DNA of 64,000 nt from NCBI RefSeq assembly GCF_021869535.1, contig NW_026262701.1, forward strand, positions 5,099,501 through 5,163,500. Direction: 5' to 3'. Position 1 is the first letter of the stretch, and each line of letters starts with the position of its first letter. The position numbers were made by a program, and so were the translations under genes. Below are positions 14,720 to 29,700 of the stretch, piece after piece. The notes beneath the pieces were generated by a model that saw nothing but the letters and a program-made list of their open reading frames with translations, did not search any database and had not been told where the DNA came from. The DNA comes from Mytilus californianus. Taxonomy: Eukaryota > Mollusca > Bivalvia > Mytilida > Mytilidae.

Positions 14720-17700
14720 ATATAAATGTGTGAAGTTACTTAAAGCAAATTAGAAACAACAAATGAATGGAAGACAGGAAATATAATAAATGGAAAGAAA
14801 AAACAGACTTAAAATTTCTCTCTTTGTATGGCATTACAAGTCATGCAGATATGTCAATTATAAGTACTCCTTTGACATTATTAAAAAAAAATTGCAATAG
14901 TGCTTCAAGATTTAGCTAGCAAAGATAAGTTATTATCTCTACTGTAAGATGTCCTCAACTTTTCAGTATAATCTTGATTGAATATAAGAAGATTTTAGTA
15001 ATCCACAAATGTGACGGCAACTCAATGATACAAAAAAATAAACCAAATATCAATAGGATGACAGGTTTTCTTTCCTATAATTGAGAAAAAATCAAGCAGA
15101 ATGTATGACCGGCAAAAATTACTATAAAGATTGGAATGAAATTAACATTACAAATACCAAATATAAATAAATTCATTCTTTCAAAAGACCAGAACCTAAG
15201 ATAGAAGATATGTGTGTACAGTTGAAGGTCTGTTTTTTGTGTGGTTGATGTGATCTGTTGTATTGCACAGTATTTTTGGCAATTCCTATTATCTCTGTTT
15301 AAGTATTATTTCCGAGTGCATGATTTATCTTCACAAATAAAAATCCATGAAAACAAGTATTAAAACTCACAGTATTGAATAAAAAAGATATTACTTGACA
15401 AAATTGTTTTTAATATGAACAAATAATAGCTTAATTTACTCTTTCAAAGATAAACAAAACCTTATAAGAGAATTAAATCATTATTGAAAAAAATTATACC
15501 CATGTTCAAATACTATCAGAATCACCATGCTTATCTAGTATATCAAAACTTCCTTATAACTCTATTAACTAATTATTTATTACTAAAAGTATCAAATTGC
15601 TGTATTAAGCTCGTAGCTATATAAATATAATTTTTACACAAAATTTTCCCACGTTCTTCACCCAACATGACAATTAAATAACAACGTGTTGTTGTATTGT
15701 GAGGGGAGAAGGTGATACTTCGTAACATCTTAAAATGACGTATCGGTAATAGGACACTGATACATTACTATAGAATTATTACACATAATTATAAAATGCT
15801 ACCCCACATTGACAAGTTTGCCACTGTTATAGTACTCTAATGTCCGAAAAAACATACTTTTGAGGTGAAAAAGCCGTTTTAGTGAATTTCAGAATATTAT
15901 AAGTCACAAAAATGGTTTACTGATCTCTGAATAAGATTAAGTGTGATCTTTTTGGGGTCAAACTTAATTTAGTTTAAATAGTTGAAATACTTGAAAAAGA
16001 TAATAATATACTAAAATTGAGCCACTGAATTAAAATATTGACAAAATGCATGCTGCTATCCTATTATTACAATAGTCCTTATTAACAGCTGGATAACATG
16101 GTCAGATTTAAAGTTCAAATTTAATCTAACCGGTTCACAACACCACTTTAGGTAAAGTAATGTGATTCAATTACACATTTAAGCTCCAATATTTTGGACT
16201 GTTCATTATAAATGGTTTCATTCATTTCAAGTTGCTCAACATATACCCAAAGTGTTTTCAGATAAAAAGGGAATCTTTGACTTAACAGAATAGAAATGAG
16301 CGGCTTTTATTTCATATTTTTATTATGAGACTAATAAATCTTCCATTATAATTATACCTAGCAATCAATGAAGAGCATGATTTTTAGATATCTGAACACT
16401 GGTACATGTATCCATGAAATTGTGTCCAGCACTTAAGCACCAGATGATAACTAGCAAATTAGCAAGACTCTAAGCTTGGTTATGATTAAGGCCTTCAAAT
16501 TAAGGATTACTTGACATAATCTGTTAATTTGATTAGTAAATTTTTTTTATTAACTTTATCACCAAGAAAAGTGGATTTGTAAAAACTGTGACATGCTAAG
16601 CCAAGCAGCAAGTCCAGTGTATGTCCTGTGGTTATACTAAACAATTATGTAATTTTACTTAGATCTTAAATGATAACACTTGCAAACAAAATGTCAATTA
16701 GTGTAGCATTTTTCTAAATCTTTCAACTGTTTTATTGTACAATAGAAATTTAAACAATATATTTCATCCTGCACTAAAATAGAATTTCCTGGAAAATTTT
16801 CAATAAACACAAATAACAGGTACAAGAAGTACTTAATTTAAGGCATCTATAATATCAACTGACAATTTAGCCTTTGCTTGTCACATATTAGTTGGGTGTT
16901 ATACATATGGTCCACAAACCTGCATCGGGTCTATATCAAATAACTATGACGTCTCCAAATGGAAGTCAGTCAAAATATGAAAACTGTTATTTATCATTTT
17001 TTCCTAGGGGAGAAGCATGACACTCGTGGATCAGGATCTGCTTACCCTTCCGGAGCACCTAAGATCACCCCCAGTTTTTGGTGGGGTTCGTGTTGCTTAG
17101 TCTTTAGTTTTCTATGTTGTGTCATCTGTACTATTATTTGTCTGTTTGTCTTTTTATTTTTGGCCATGGCGTTGTCAGTTTGTTTTGGATCTATGAGTTT
17201 GACTGTCCCTCTGGTATCTTTCGTCCCTCTTTTATTTATTGAGAATATTTTAGAATTTACAATATGAATGAAAAGAGATATTGGGGTAAAAGTTAATGCA
17301 ATAGTAACTGAACAGTTTTCAGAAACCATAAAAAAAAAATGTGTTTCATTTGTCAATTAAATCATCGCCATCAAAAGGAACAGTGATTTTAAAACCAATC
17401 TTCTTTTTGATTGTTGCTGGAAAGTCTTCAAAAATAAACTTAAAACACTCGTATATTACAGCTAGATTACAATGGTGTAAAACAATTCAATATACAACAG
17501 TATTTCATGATTCTTTTAACAGCAGAATAACTTGACAGTTTTATACAAATAATATTTTTGTCATGTTTATTTTGTAATTATTTAGTGCTACATTTTAAAA
17601 GATTTCATTTTCAAATTCCATTAAATCAAGTGTTATACTACATTCTGTTATGTTTTTCAAATTTACTTAAACTCAAAAGCCCTCTTCTAATTGTTTACCT

Positions 17701-20700
17701 TATAATTTCATTTACATACAATTAAACTTTGTAAACAATCCACTTACCTTGGAAATGGTAATATAATTTTGTTATATTCTGGAACATACATTTTCAACAT
17801 TTTCACTCAAAATATCACAAAATAATATAAACTCTCCTGATTAACTCGAACAGGTGTCTTTTTTATCGTGAAATACTACTCCATCCTTGAACAGTAAGAA
17901 AATCTCCTGTTTAGAACTAATTTTAAAATTCAAGAAGCTGTGTACATCTTTTAAGTTTCAACCTTTCACCGCTACAACTACGTTATTAAGTATACTTTAA
18001 CCGAACATCTCTGAATACTGAAATATGACACTTTCTTCAGGAGACATTTTTATATCGACAAACTAAGATCAATTAGACCTTCAATTAAATATGGTACATT
18101 GTGAATTAGACAATGACCAAACTAGTGGTAGATTTAAATTCACAGTCATTCGGTTGTCGTTACACCTGAGCGACCATTCAAAACCAGCTATTTTTGTTAT
18201 TACATTCACCCTTTTGATCTAAACAACCCCAACTAATTTGTACCTGGATAAAAATCTAAAACTTTCACATCTCAGCTCCATTGCTTCATCCAATCTGATA
18301 AGGACTAAAAAATATGTTGTGACGCTATCTACAAGTCCATCTTATTTGGTGGGATTTTATTTCTTTGTGTCCGATGACTTACATGTAATATGGTTATCAA
18401 TCAATCAAACATATTTTGGACATCAGGGCAATAAAACTGTAGTACAGAGTGATAAAGATCATAATAATAATTATCAGATAATTTCATCGAAGATTGTTTC
18501 CTTTTCAGTTTATAACATCTTAGTTATTCTTAGTTTTATAAATATTTAAATTTACACAAATATTTCTATCCTTTACATGTCTTCATAAAAAAAATTGAGA
18601 TTAAAATGATTTTATCAAAGATTAATTTCTTTTTCAGATTAGTAGTAGTATTAAGTAGCAATCTTCATTTAGTTTAAAATATCTTGGTCATTTTTAGTTT
18701 CATTAATCCTATTATAAAGATATCCTTAAACCAGATTGGAGAATGATGGGACTTACTGTTTAAAATGTAATCACAAAGTCATTTACCTCCCCTGTTTGTC
18801 ATTACAGTAACACTGTGACCCCCGAACTGAGGTGTAACATCATTCACATAAAAAATCCATCACAAATACCATACAAAAATACAAATCAATTAGAAAATTG
18901 CAAAGTATCCGAATTCAAGTCAATTCTACCATATCTGAATGATTTTCAATGGAGTACTGAATTTCATAAATTTCTCTTCAACAAGTCAAGTGCTTTATAC
19001 TTACTTACATAATCAAAACTGCAATGTGTTATGGAAAAAAAATAATTGACAGTGTCCTTGCTAGCAGATTACAGACCGGTTTTTCTCAGTATTACCATTG
19101 AACTATTGTAAAATTCAAAAGAATACACCAAGTCTGATGCAATGACCTCCAATATCGAATTGTTCTTATTCAAGCTGAACCTGTTTTTAATTCACATGTA
19201 ATTTTAACAGGGTTTTTTATGCCTGGTTTTATTTTTTATTTTTATTTTCATTGTGATTTAGGTTCGTTTTTATAGGGTGTTTTTTTGTTGATTTTTAATG
19301 GTATCTATTATTTCTTGATTCATGATGACTTTGGTTTCTTCAATTTAATAGTTATTTCAGTTTGTAGATTATCTCTTCAGTTTGTAGATTATGTCTTCAG
19401 TTTTTTTATATTAATGGTCACATTTCTTTGTGTTGTAATTGGAGAGCATGATTTTATTACAATGTTTCCTACTGGACTCAAACCCGAGATCTGTGTTTCA
19501 AGTCAGTGCTCTAACCGACTGAGCTGAAAAAGTACTTCCCTAGCTCAACCACTTTTGGCTGGCTAAGTACCTATTATTCAATGGAATCAATCCTGTGACA
19601 TTGTTTTTACCTTAAAAAAAGTTTCACTTCATTTCTTCTAATGGTTTCATTAGTTTTCTTATTGTGATGGTGACAATGGTTTCTAGTTTTCTCATTGTGA
19701 TGGTGGCAATGGTTTCTAGTTTTCTCATTGTGATGGTGGCAATGGTTTCTAGTTTTCTTATTGTGATGGTGGCAATGGTTTCTAGTTTTCTTATTGTGAT
19801 GGTGACAATGGTTTCTAGTTTTCTTATTGTGATGGTGGCAATGGTTTCTAGTTTTCTTATTGTGATGGTGGCAATGGTTTCTAGTTTTCTTATTGTGATG
19901 GTGGCAATGATTTCTAGTTTTCTTATTGTGATGGTGACAATGGTTTCTAGTTTTCTTATTGTGATGGTGGCAATGGTTTCTAGTTTTCTTATTGTGATGG
20001 TGACAATGGTTTCTAGTTTTCTCATTGTGATGGTGACAATGGTTTCTAGTTTTCTTATTGTGATGGTGGCAATGGTTTCTAGTTTTCTCATTGTGATGGT
20101 GACAATGGTTTCTAGTTTTCTTATTGTGATGGTGGCAATGGTTTCTAGTTTAAGTAGTGTCTTTATAGGAGTTTCTTTCACTGTGAAATTGTTTTTCTTA
20201 TTAAGGTCATGTCACTAGCTTCTTGTTTTCAGGGATGAAAATTGTGCTTTTCCCTTTTTGTGCTATAACTTCCAAATTCCTTACAGTTCATCATTACTTT
20301 TATTGAATATACAACAATTTAAACCTTGAAGCATTTTTGTAGAAAAAAAGATACAATTTTTAACCATTGCAAGTCCCAATGTATTTTGCAAAAATTCAAA
20401 AACTCTGCTGTATGAAAACTTAATCCTAGCAAGCACAAGCTTGGTTCATCAGGCTGCATCAGACTTTATATGACTTACCAATGAAGGAAGTGTCTGCAAT
20501 CATCAAGGCTTTTCATTTTTTTATTGTATAATGTACATTATGTGGCAACAGGATGATTTACAAATTATTTTTTTTACGTTTTCTTTGTTTATATTTAAAG
20601 ATAATTCAAACATCCAAAAATATTTTACAAGGCTAGCACTGTTTTTCAGTCACAAGTTGAATATTTTTTTGATATTTAAATTCTTGGATTAGCTATCATC

Positions 20701-23700
20701 TTTATTACATTAATTTTTAATGTAAATAAAGTAGAAAATGTAGGAACTATCTCTTTTTCTTCTCACTTCTTTTCAATGCCAAATTTTGACAATATCTTGA
20801 CAACACTTATTGTTGTATGACGTGGGAGAAGTGAAATATAGGACTTATTTCACATGTGCAGCATTTCTCACACTTAGTACAGATCCACCCAAAGACAAAT
20901 ACTTCAACTAATACAAGGAAAAGAATTATTTTTACTTGGTAGACTTATTTTGTTTGATATGCACTTTTAATAGACGCCATTGAAATTATTCTAAGGTACT
21001 AACAAACCATATAATTATTTTTTTAATTTATTAAATGGACCTAAAATGAATTAAAAGAACAAATAATAAAATTTAAATTTCAACAAGATGAATACAGAAA
21101 TTAAAATCTTTGAACAGTTACTTGAATAATGTTAACATTAAATTGAATCAATTTTCCCACGACATTAAATCTTCATAAAATGTTGTTCAGTATATATATA
21201 AAATTAAAGATTTATGTTCCGAACATTTACTAATAAAAAGAACGAGGATAAACATTTCATGAACTTTCATATTTTCCTTCATTCTTGCAACAACAAAAAT
21301 ATCACAGTTCCACAAGTACATAATGAATCTGTCCCCATTATTTCAACCATTAAAGTCCCATACCTCTTTAACGACATAACTGAAAGTCATGAAAAATTAA
21401 AAGGGCACTCAAGTAGATTGATTTGGCAGTAAGAATCTTATAAAATTTCAGTGGATTTGGCGAAAGAAACTGGACTTGTTGCAGGATACCAACAAAGTTG
21501 TCTATATTTTGAGTGACAAATAAAAAAAATCCATAACTTTAAATTTAAAATTTTTGAAATTTAACTGTCTAGAGTTGAGAATGTTGTATCAAAAGTAATA
21601 CAGTGGTAGAATTGTTTTCATGTCATTTTTAGACCTGTATTCCAACTTTGATGTCTTTTCTAATGATTTGTGAAAAACTGTGATTTTTTTTCTGTAGATA
21701 TATAGGGCAGAGTCACCTGATTTATCCTGGTATCAAAATACCAATACAGGAGAGAATCTCAATGAAATTTGAAATCATTGTTGACTTCCAACCAATGAAG
21801 AGCTGCATAGTCACAATCTTACCATACAGTGATTCAACAACAAAAATTTAAAAAGCCTGGAAAAGTATAGATCTTATCAGAATAAGAAAAATATCAAATT
21901 ACTCTTTGCTAAACTAGGCTTTATAGAGACTTTCATAATACAGCAAAATCTATGTGCAATTTTTAGGAACTTTATTTTTTGTCTTCGGCAAGTACCAGCA
22001 GGAATTGAGGAACAATAAAAAAACATTCACAAATATAGATAAGTAATGCATTTTTTAAACTTTCTTGTATTAATTCTATAACTGATAATAATCATAAAAG
22101 TAAAAATATGTGGTATGATTACCAAAGAGACAACTCTATACCAGAGACCAAATGACATAGATGTTTCATTGAATGTTGTCATTTTGTAGAGGGAACTACA
22201 GTAGCAGATATCTTAGAAATATTATACAGGTAGACATTAAAGACTTTTACTTGGCCAATAGTTAATTGGATTCTTACCTTAATTAAGAAATCAGACCATA
22301 ATTGAAAGCTAACCTTCCGTTCTGAAGATAACCAGAGATATCAAACGAAACCAAAAACAAACAATTTGTTTATCTACACAATCCAATACAACTTACTAAC
22401 TCCCGGTGAACATAATATGTCATAAACAGAATACTATAGAACAATTGAAACTCTTGATAGATTTCCTATAGCATCTTTTTGATCCAGTCGTTGACTGTTT
22501 ACTTTATATAACTATCTAGGCTCATATAAGTGGATATAGTATTTGTATTATACCAGAATGACAGCTCAATGGAGCCTTGATAAAGTGGTGCCTGTCCTGG
22601 TGAAGTCAGTAAAGCTCAGCCAATCTTTTAGGTATTAGGTTTTCATTTGTCAGTGGTTCATAGGAAAAAATTAGTTGCTTTTGGTGATGATAAACAAGAA
22701 ATGAAAAAAAATGTTAATGAGATAATATCACATGAATTGCCAACTAGTTTAAAATCTAAATATTACAAATAAAAATGGCCCTCCTTTAAAAACCAGCTCC
22801 TCAACTTCCCCCCAAGTTTTATCATTCAACATGCATCAAATATTGTGTTTTTTTACACTTTTAACTGACATCAATTAATAGAAAGCACCACCTGCATTTA
22901 AATACATGGCAGAATAGAACATGACTGTCAAATTTTCTAAAGAAACTTGTCACATTCACTACAACAAATGGTAAGATCTGATCATTTATAAAGATTTTAG
23001 AAAATCTCCTTCGACTTTCACCTGCCATCTGTCATAACACATTATAACTGTCCATTTCAACTATATAATTACAGGTCAAAATTGTCATTTTCACTTATGA
23101 TGATAATCAGTTCTCAATAGAATTAGTATACAACTTCCATGCCTACACCTACATCATAATCGAATGGCCATTTACTCATTTAAAAATAAATAAAATTTTG
23201 TTGTCCCAATTTTACCAGCAGGACCATATGCCACATCCATTTCAACACATTGTACAATACAGGGCACACACTCACATTCTGATCATCTTCTGGACATTTG
23301 CTTAAGATATCTAGCTTTTAAATAGGGGGATAGCTGAGATTTAAAAAAAAATAATTAAAGACCAAACAGCCTATTCAGTTCTACCACTGATTTTTCCTTA
23401 AAATTTTGTGTGAAGGTATTTCATGTTTTGAGGAACAAAAAATGATAAAAAAAATTTGGGGTCACCGACTTAGTTTTGTCACTATAGCAACCTCAGTTTC
23501 GTGTTTTCCCGAATATTCACATGATATTTGCTTGTTATTTAAACTCTCAAAAAATCCCATTATATCAAACCTACAAGCATAATTCTTGTTTCATGTTAAA
23601 CAGTAGATTTGTGTCTATCAAATACAGGTTCAAGAGTTTAAGACTCTTACTGTTTTGATCTTAAAAAATATGATTTATTTCATTCCCGCCAAAAATAAAA

Positions 23701-26700
23701 CGCAAGAATGAAAAACGTTTCAAGTATTCAAAAATATCTACCAGTGATTTTTTCATAAAAATTTCAAGAAGGAAAGTGCCATGTGTACTCTTCAAAATAA
23801 AGCAAAAAAATGTATATGTCACCGACCTTTCAAAAAAGTTATGATTAATTTCATGTTTTATCTCGTTCGTTTTGAAGAAAAGAGTTGTCTTTCTTCAGAA
23901 CATTGAATCTGACGTCATAGTACAAGTTTTCCTTGCTGGCGTACTGTTTGAAAATAATTGCAAATTGGACGTTTGAAACCCACATTTAAATTTTCAAGAA
24001 TCAAGAATAACAACTATATTTACCTACTTTATTATCCGGTAATACAAGAGATCACATGTATGTATCAGTATCAGATTTCATGATGTTGTTGCCGCACAAA
24101 ATTAACCTTCAGAAACACCATCCGTCGGAATGAAATTTTTTTCGAAATAACCTTTTACGACGATTTAGAAAGGAAAGTCTGTTTTTGTCCTCTCCCTCTC
24201 ATTAGCAAAATCATTGAAAATAAAAAGAGAAATGAAAGATGACAATGGCTAACTTATAGACTATTTGACTATATTAGACTAGATGTGTGGGTTTTTTTGT
24301 CACGCCAATTTCAGAACTTCGCCGTAGTGCACTCTTTCGCTACTGTTGACAGACGGACAGACTTCTTTATACCATTATGTGTCCAGACTAAGACGAGCAT
24401 ATACAAATTATTCCATCTAGTTTGTGGATTCATTATTTCTGAATATTTAAAATATAAGAAAATTAAAATTATAGGTATAATATATGAATTAAAGTTTTTG
24501 ATTCTAAAACGTTTTACATCCATTTAACCTATCATAAAATACGATCCCCGTTATTACTACCTCACATGTTTTGAATAAACGAGACAGTAAATATAAAATA
24601 CAAATAAGTTTTTAATTCAAAAATTGGTTTAGAATCTAAGAAATAATTTTCCGTTGAAAACTATAAAGTATTTCTCAAAACAGGATGAAATATATTATGA
24701 ATCTAAATAGCTCATTTTGGAAATTAAAACAACGACAAGGTTGTATGAATAGATTGCCGGCATTGAAAATCGAAATTTGTTTTCAATCTTTCCGGTCTTT
24801 GTAGCTTTTTGAAAGTGAGAAATTTTATGTTGGATTTTATTCTTGAAGCAATTGTTTTTTGTCATAAGTTAAATTTACAACAAGTTTAGTTTTCAAAACC
24901 GTAAATTTTTATTTTAATTCACATTCACTGAGTATATTAATTTCTTATATTTTTTGCCTTAAGCTTCTGTGAGATCAGGTGAAATCTTTACCATTTCTTC
25001 TTGAGACAATTTGAAATGAAACAAATGACAAAAGACAATGAACCTTTATCATTTTTATTTTTACTATAAGATTTTGTCAATTAAGCAGTACAGATAAAAT
25101 TTAACTTCATTGCAAGATCACCATTATTTTACGAGAATCTTAAAGAAATAAGTTAATCTCAACATGCATACGTTGCCAGTATATTGAAACTTCTAGAAAG
25201 TATTGTTTATCGGCCTAACCTTCTGAAAACTCAGTTTTGAAAATCACATATTAAGTTAAAATTCTAAGCGTAAGTCATATAAAAAAAATTTCGATCTTTA
25301 ATTTGCGCCGATTTGATTCTTTCATTAGCATCTATTTTATTTTTTTTATCACTAGCCCCGATACTTTATTTGCTATACGATACTTTATTTGCTATACGAT
25401 ACTTTATTTGCTATACGAGTAAATACATGTACATGTATGTAAACCTAGAATGTATATTGCATGGTAATATATGGATATAAATAGTGTTCCCTTATGTTTA
25501 AGATAATTTTGATAATATTGTTCGAGAACTTCGTTTTGACATGAGAAAGAAAAGATGGACTTCGTTATTGGCAAGTACAACAAGTATAGAAAAGATAAAA
25601 TGACAAGAAAGGAATATATTAGATGTGTGGCATATAAATTCTCGGCAAGATAATAATTCATTGTACTAGTATTACATTTTTATGGATTTTATTGTGGTGC
25701 TTTGAAATGCTGTAAATAGAATTTTACTCCCTGATTTTAGTGGATGTAAACAGAGTGCACAAATATCTTTTAGATTGACTTGTCCTGCTCGAAATTCTAC
25801 TCCCACCTCCCCTTTGTGAACAGGGGACAACAGTTTTATACATGTTATAATTGACAATTCATAACATATGTACAACTGGCTAACGGAAGAGGTTTATATG
25901 ATAAATAAAAAAATAACTTTCACCTATAATTTACCTGTACACAATCGGCACAAATGAAAGACAAAATCGGCGCAAGTGAAAGAAAAAAAGTGAAATGCAG
26001 ATCGGCGCAAATGCAAAAAGCCGAGTTCAAAATTTATATTTTTATTATTATTTTTATTAGAACGGAGGTTACAGATAGTGTAGTATCTTTTGTGTCCATT
26101 TGTGTTTAATTTCCACTAGGTATCAGTGCGACGCTTAATTCCACTTTTCTTGGAAGACATAGTTTTAAGCGTACACCATGTTGGAATCCATGAAAAACGA
26201 GAAATAGGACATTATAATTTGACTTTTTTTTCATGGCTAGATACAACGTCATAGAGCTTTTATGTCACTACCAAGTTGCGTTAGTTGATGCGCATCAACA
26301 ATAGGCTGTTTGGTCTTTAACACTTTCATATTTTCATGTGCCTTCCCCAAGTTAGAAACCTTTTAAGTAGTTTTTGTATGCCATATCTTAATGTTTTTTG
26401 TTGTTTGGACACATTAGTGTAGATGGCTGATCTTTGATAGTTTATGTTTAATCATGTATTCACAACTTTGATAGTTTAGGAGGATTTAAACTTGATATAT
26501 TTTCCCCTATACAAGAACATTTGCTGATGAAAAAGTCCTTAGATTATATTAGTCCATCTAATTTCATGATCGGGTGGACCCAAATAGACCAATTTCGAGT
26601 TCTTTTTTATAGCTAGCTATAAAACCAGCTTTAATCCACTATTTTCTACATAAGGAAATGCCTGTACCAAGTCAGGAATATGTCAGGACAATGTTTTCCA

Positions 26701-29700
26701 TTCGTTTGATGTGTATGAGCTTTTGATTTTGCCATTTTGCCCATCTGATTTGAATTTTCCTTAGAGTTCAGTATTTCTGTTATTTTAATTTTTTTCATGA
26801 ATGAGGGACTACCTTTTTGACTTAATAGCATAAGCATCATGACATCTGAAATTAATGGGGAAACACAACAAAGTGAAAGCTAAAGAGACAAACTGTCTAC
26901 CAAAGATTAAAGGATGTGTAAACATCTAAAGGTCACCATAGTGCCTTCAACAATGAGTAAAACTTATAAATAGTAATCTACAAAAGGCACCAGGATTACA
27001 TAATGTGAAACAATTCAAAATAAAAAAAAATGTCCTGCAGTATATGATAATATCTGTTTTGTCTGCTATCTGCCTTACTTCTACACCAATTCCTTACTCA
27101 AAGAGTGTCAAAGTATTCTACAAGGATCATCGTCAATTAAACTGATTATTTTTAAAAGACTTGGTCTAAAAAGGAACCATCAATTATAAAACCTGGCATT
27201 GACTTCACTTCTGCAGTTGACAAAATTTGTTCCTTTTACTATGACCCACATCTTGGTTTTTTAAAAAAGAAGAGCGTACCAAAATCTCAAGGTAATAGTT
27301 TCTATAGAATAGATAAAATTGAAGACAAGTGCAAAATTTAAACACCTGTGTTACAAAGTAAAAATACAAAAGCATTCTTATCATTTAAATTGCATAACAA
27401 AAAATGTTCTTTAAATTTATGGGTTTATAATGGACTTTACATAATGAAAATTTCAGTGACAGTTCACTAACATAAGTACAATGCATGACTCAATAGTACA
27501 AATAACTAGAGTCTACCCGTGGTTACATCCTGTTAAACACCACCCAATTACTCATCTAATGCCGTTTTATCTTCTTCCTATTTCAGTACAGTAACTGTAC
27601 ATCCAAGTTTATCATGATATCTACTCATTTTGTTAAAAGGTTTTAAGCATAAGTATATTAGGGAACAGCCTGAAGCATTCTCCTTATTGGGTTTGTGGAT
27701 CATTTTGACAGAAATTCATCCTTACTATCAAATCAAATGCTATACTTAACGTTTAAAATATTTCACCCCACATAAAGAGTTTAATAAGGTGCAGCATGAT
27801 ATGACTACAGCATGCCAAAAAAAAAGAAAATTGATAAAATTTCAAATATAGAAATAAGAATATGTGGTATATGATTACCAATGAGACAACTATCCACCAG
27901 AGGCCAAAAGATGAGGATGAAAACAACTAGAGGTTATCATAGTGCCTTCAACAATAAGCTAAACCCATACCATATAGTCAGCTGTAATAGACACCAACAT
28001 GTCAATCAGTCAATAGTAGAAGCTGTTTATAGTGTTATGCTTGATACAGTACTGAAGTGGACAAAATAATATGGTGTGGACATCAGGTAGCATGCTTAGA
28101 ACAGCCCTCTAAATCTTTAAAATGATAATAGCTTTATTTCTATTCATGAGAACACTATATGGTAAAGTTTCATAATATCAAGTCATTCACAACTAGAACC
28201 AAATGAAAAGAAAAATTGTATATAGACAGACAACAACAAGAACAATGACACACCCATAATAAGTTTTTCAGTCATATTTAAGTCTAAAACATTCATCTCC
28301 CCTATCATGTTAGTATTTAAACACTTCTTTTTCTAAAATATCTTGCCTCATATATCACAGTTACATGACACTTTTAATATCATACTGTTAAGTGAAATGC
28401 ATTGAAATATGCAAGCATCATTTTTTTAAAGATTTTATCACAATGACTCAAGAAGATGCATTAAAACAGAGAAACCTGATCCTTTTAAAAATACTTTTTA
28501 TTTTGTGTATTAACTCAAAAAGAAAATTAATGTGCTGTGTCCTGTCGCATATACTCAATTTCCTCCTCTTCAAACATGTAAGATAATCAAATATTTGAAA
28601 AAATATTAAATGAATTGTTAAAACTTTCAACTACCTTCCTATAACAATGATGCCATATTCTTTAGAATTCAGAGGTTATTTTTACAATAAATCTGATGAC
28701 TAAAAACAATTGCAAGTTATACTGTTTTCTTCATGATTTACAAAAATAATTTCTGAAAGGTTTTTCGAGAAAAAAAATAAGTTCGAGCGATTACATTTTG
28801 CTTTATACATTCCTACACTTTAACTTTTTCTGTATTCTTTATCAAATCTTTTGATCAAAGGTTCATTAAAGTTTGATTGAAAAGATATTTATAGTCCAAC
28901 ACTCTCACACAGCAGACTTGTCAACTCTGCTGAACTTTGTAAGTAGATTTATAAACAAAGACAACAACTAACCAGATTAAATCTAGGCAAGGTAACTTTT
29001 GATTTTATAATCGGTTTTAATATTATTTATTTTTAAATGTAACATATAAGGTTGTGAAAAGATTAATTTCACTAAACTTAAATCATTTAAATAATCTATA
29101 TATATGACATTTTTGGTTATTCAAACAAAGAGAGATAACTCTGACTGCTTTATAGAATTTAATTATTTAAACATCCTTTCAGCTTATATATCCTGTAATC
29201 ATATATATATGTTGATGAGTAGCTTCCTTTTGAAAAAGTTTTGTTGTACAACTTGGTAGTTAGGGATGATCTAAGTAACAAAAGATAACTTATAGAGATA
29301 AGAGATTGGTAAATTGCATGAACAGGCATTTGTCTTAATACTGTAGGCTGACCTCTAGATGTAGATTTTGATGGTCAATGGGTTGTTGTGTCATTGACAT
29401 TTACCATGATCTCCTTTAATTCATAGTTGTAATGTTGACGTGGATGAAAAAGTCTGAAATTGATAGGGGTCAGTGTAACTACACTCATGGAATGAAAGTA
29501 TACTTGAAAATCTCTGTTAAGATTCTGGGTCTTCCTTCATCTTGCATAGTAAAATAGCAGTAAATACCTATATTTTTTCAGGCAGAAATACAACTTAGAT
29601 GTAAGAATTTTCATTTCAACGGAGGAAATTATGAAATTTTTCGTCTTATTGCAACTGATTGTACAAATGCAGAATATTTTTTTGATTGATAGAAAAAAAA

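Noticed and set aside
17042-17356. Overlapping ORFs of about 100 codons on both strands
   Set aside because: They lie inside dispersed repeat C and are explained by it.
19624-20218. Long ORFs on both strands over the 33-bp repeat
   Set aside because: A minisatellite effect. No signal peptide plus splice or start context supports a real gene on either strand.
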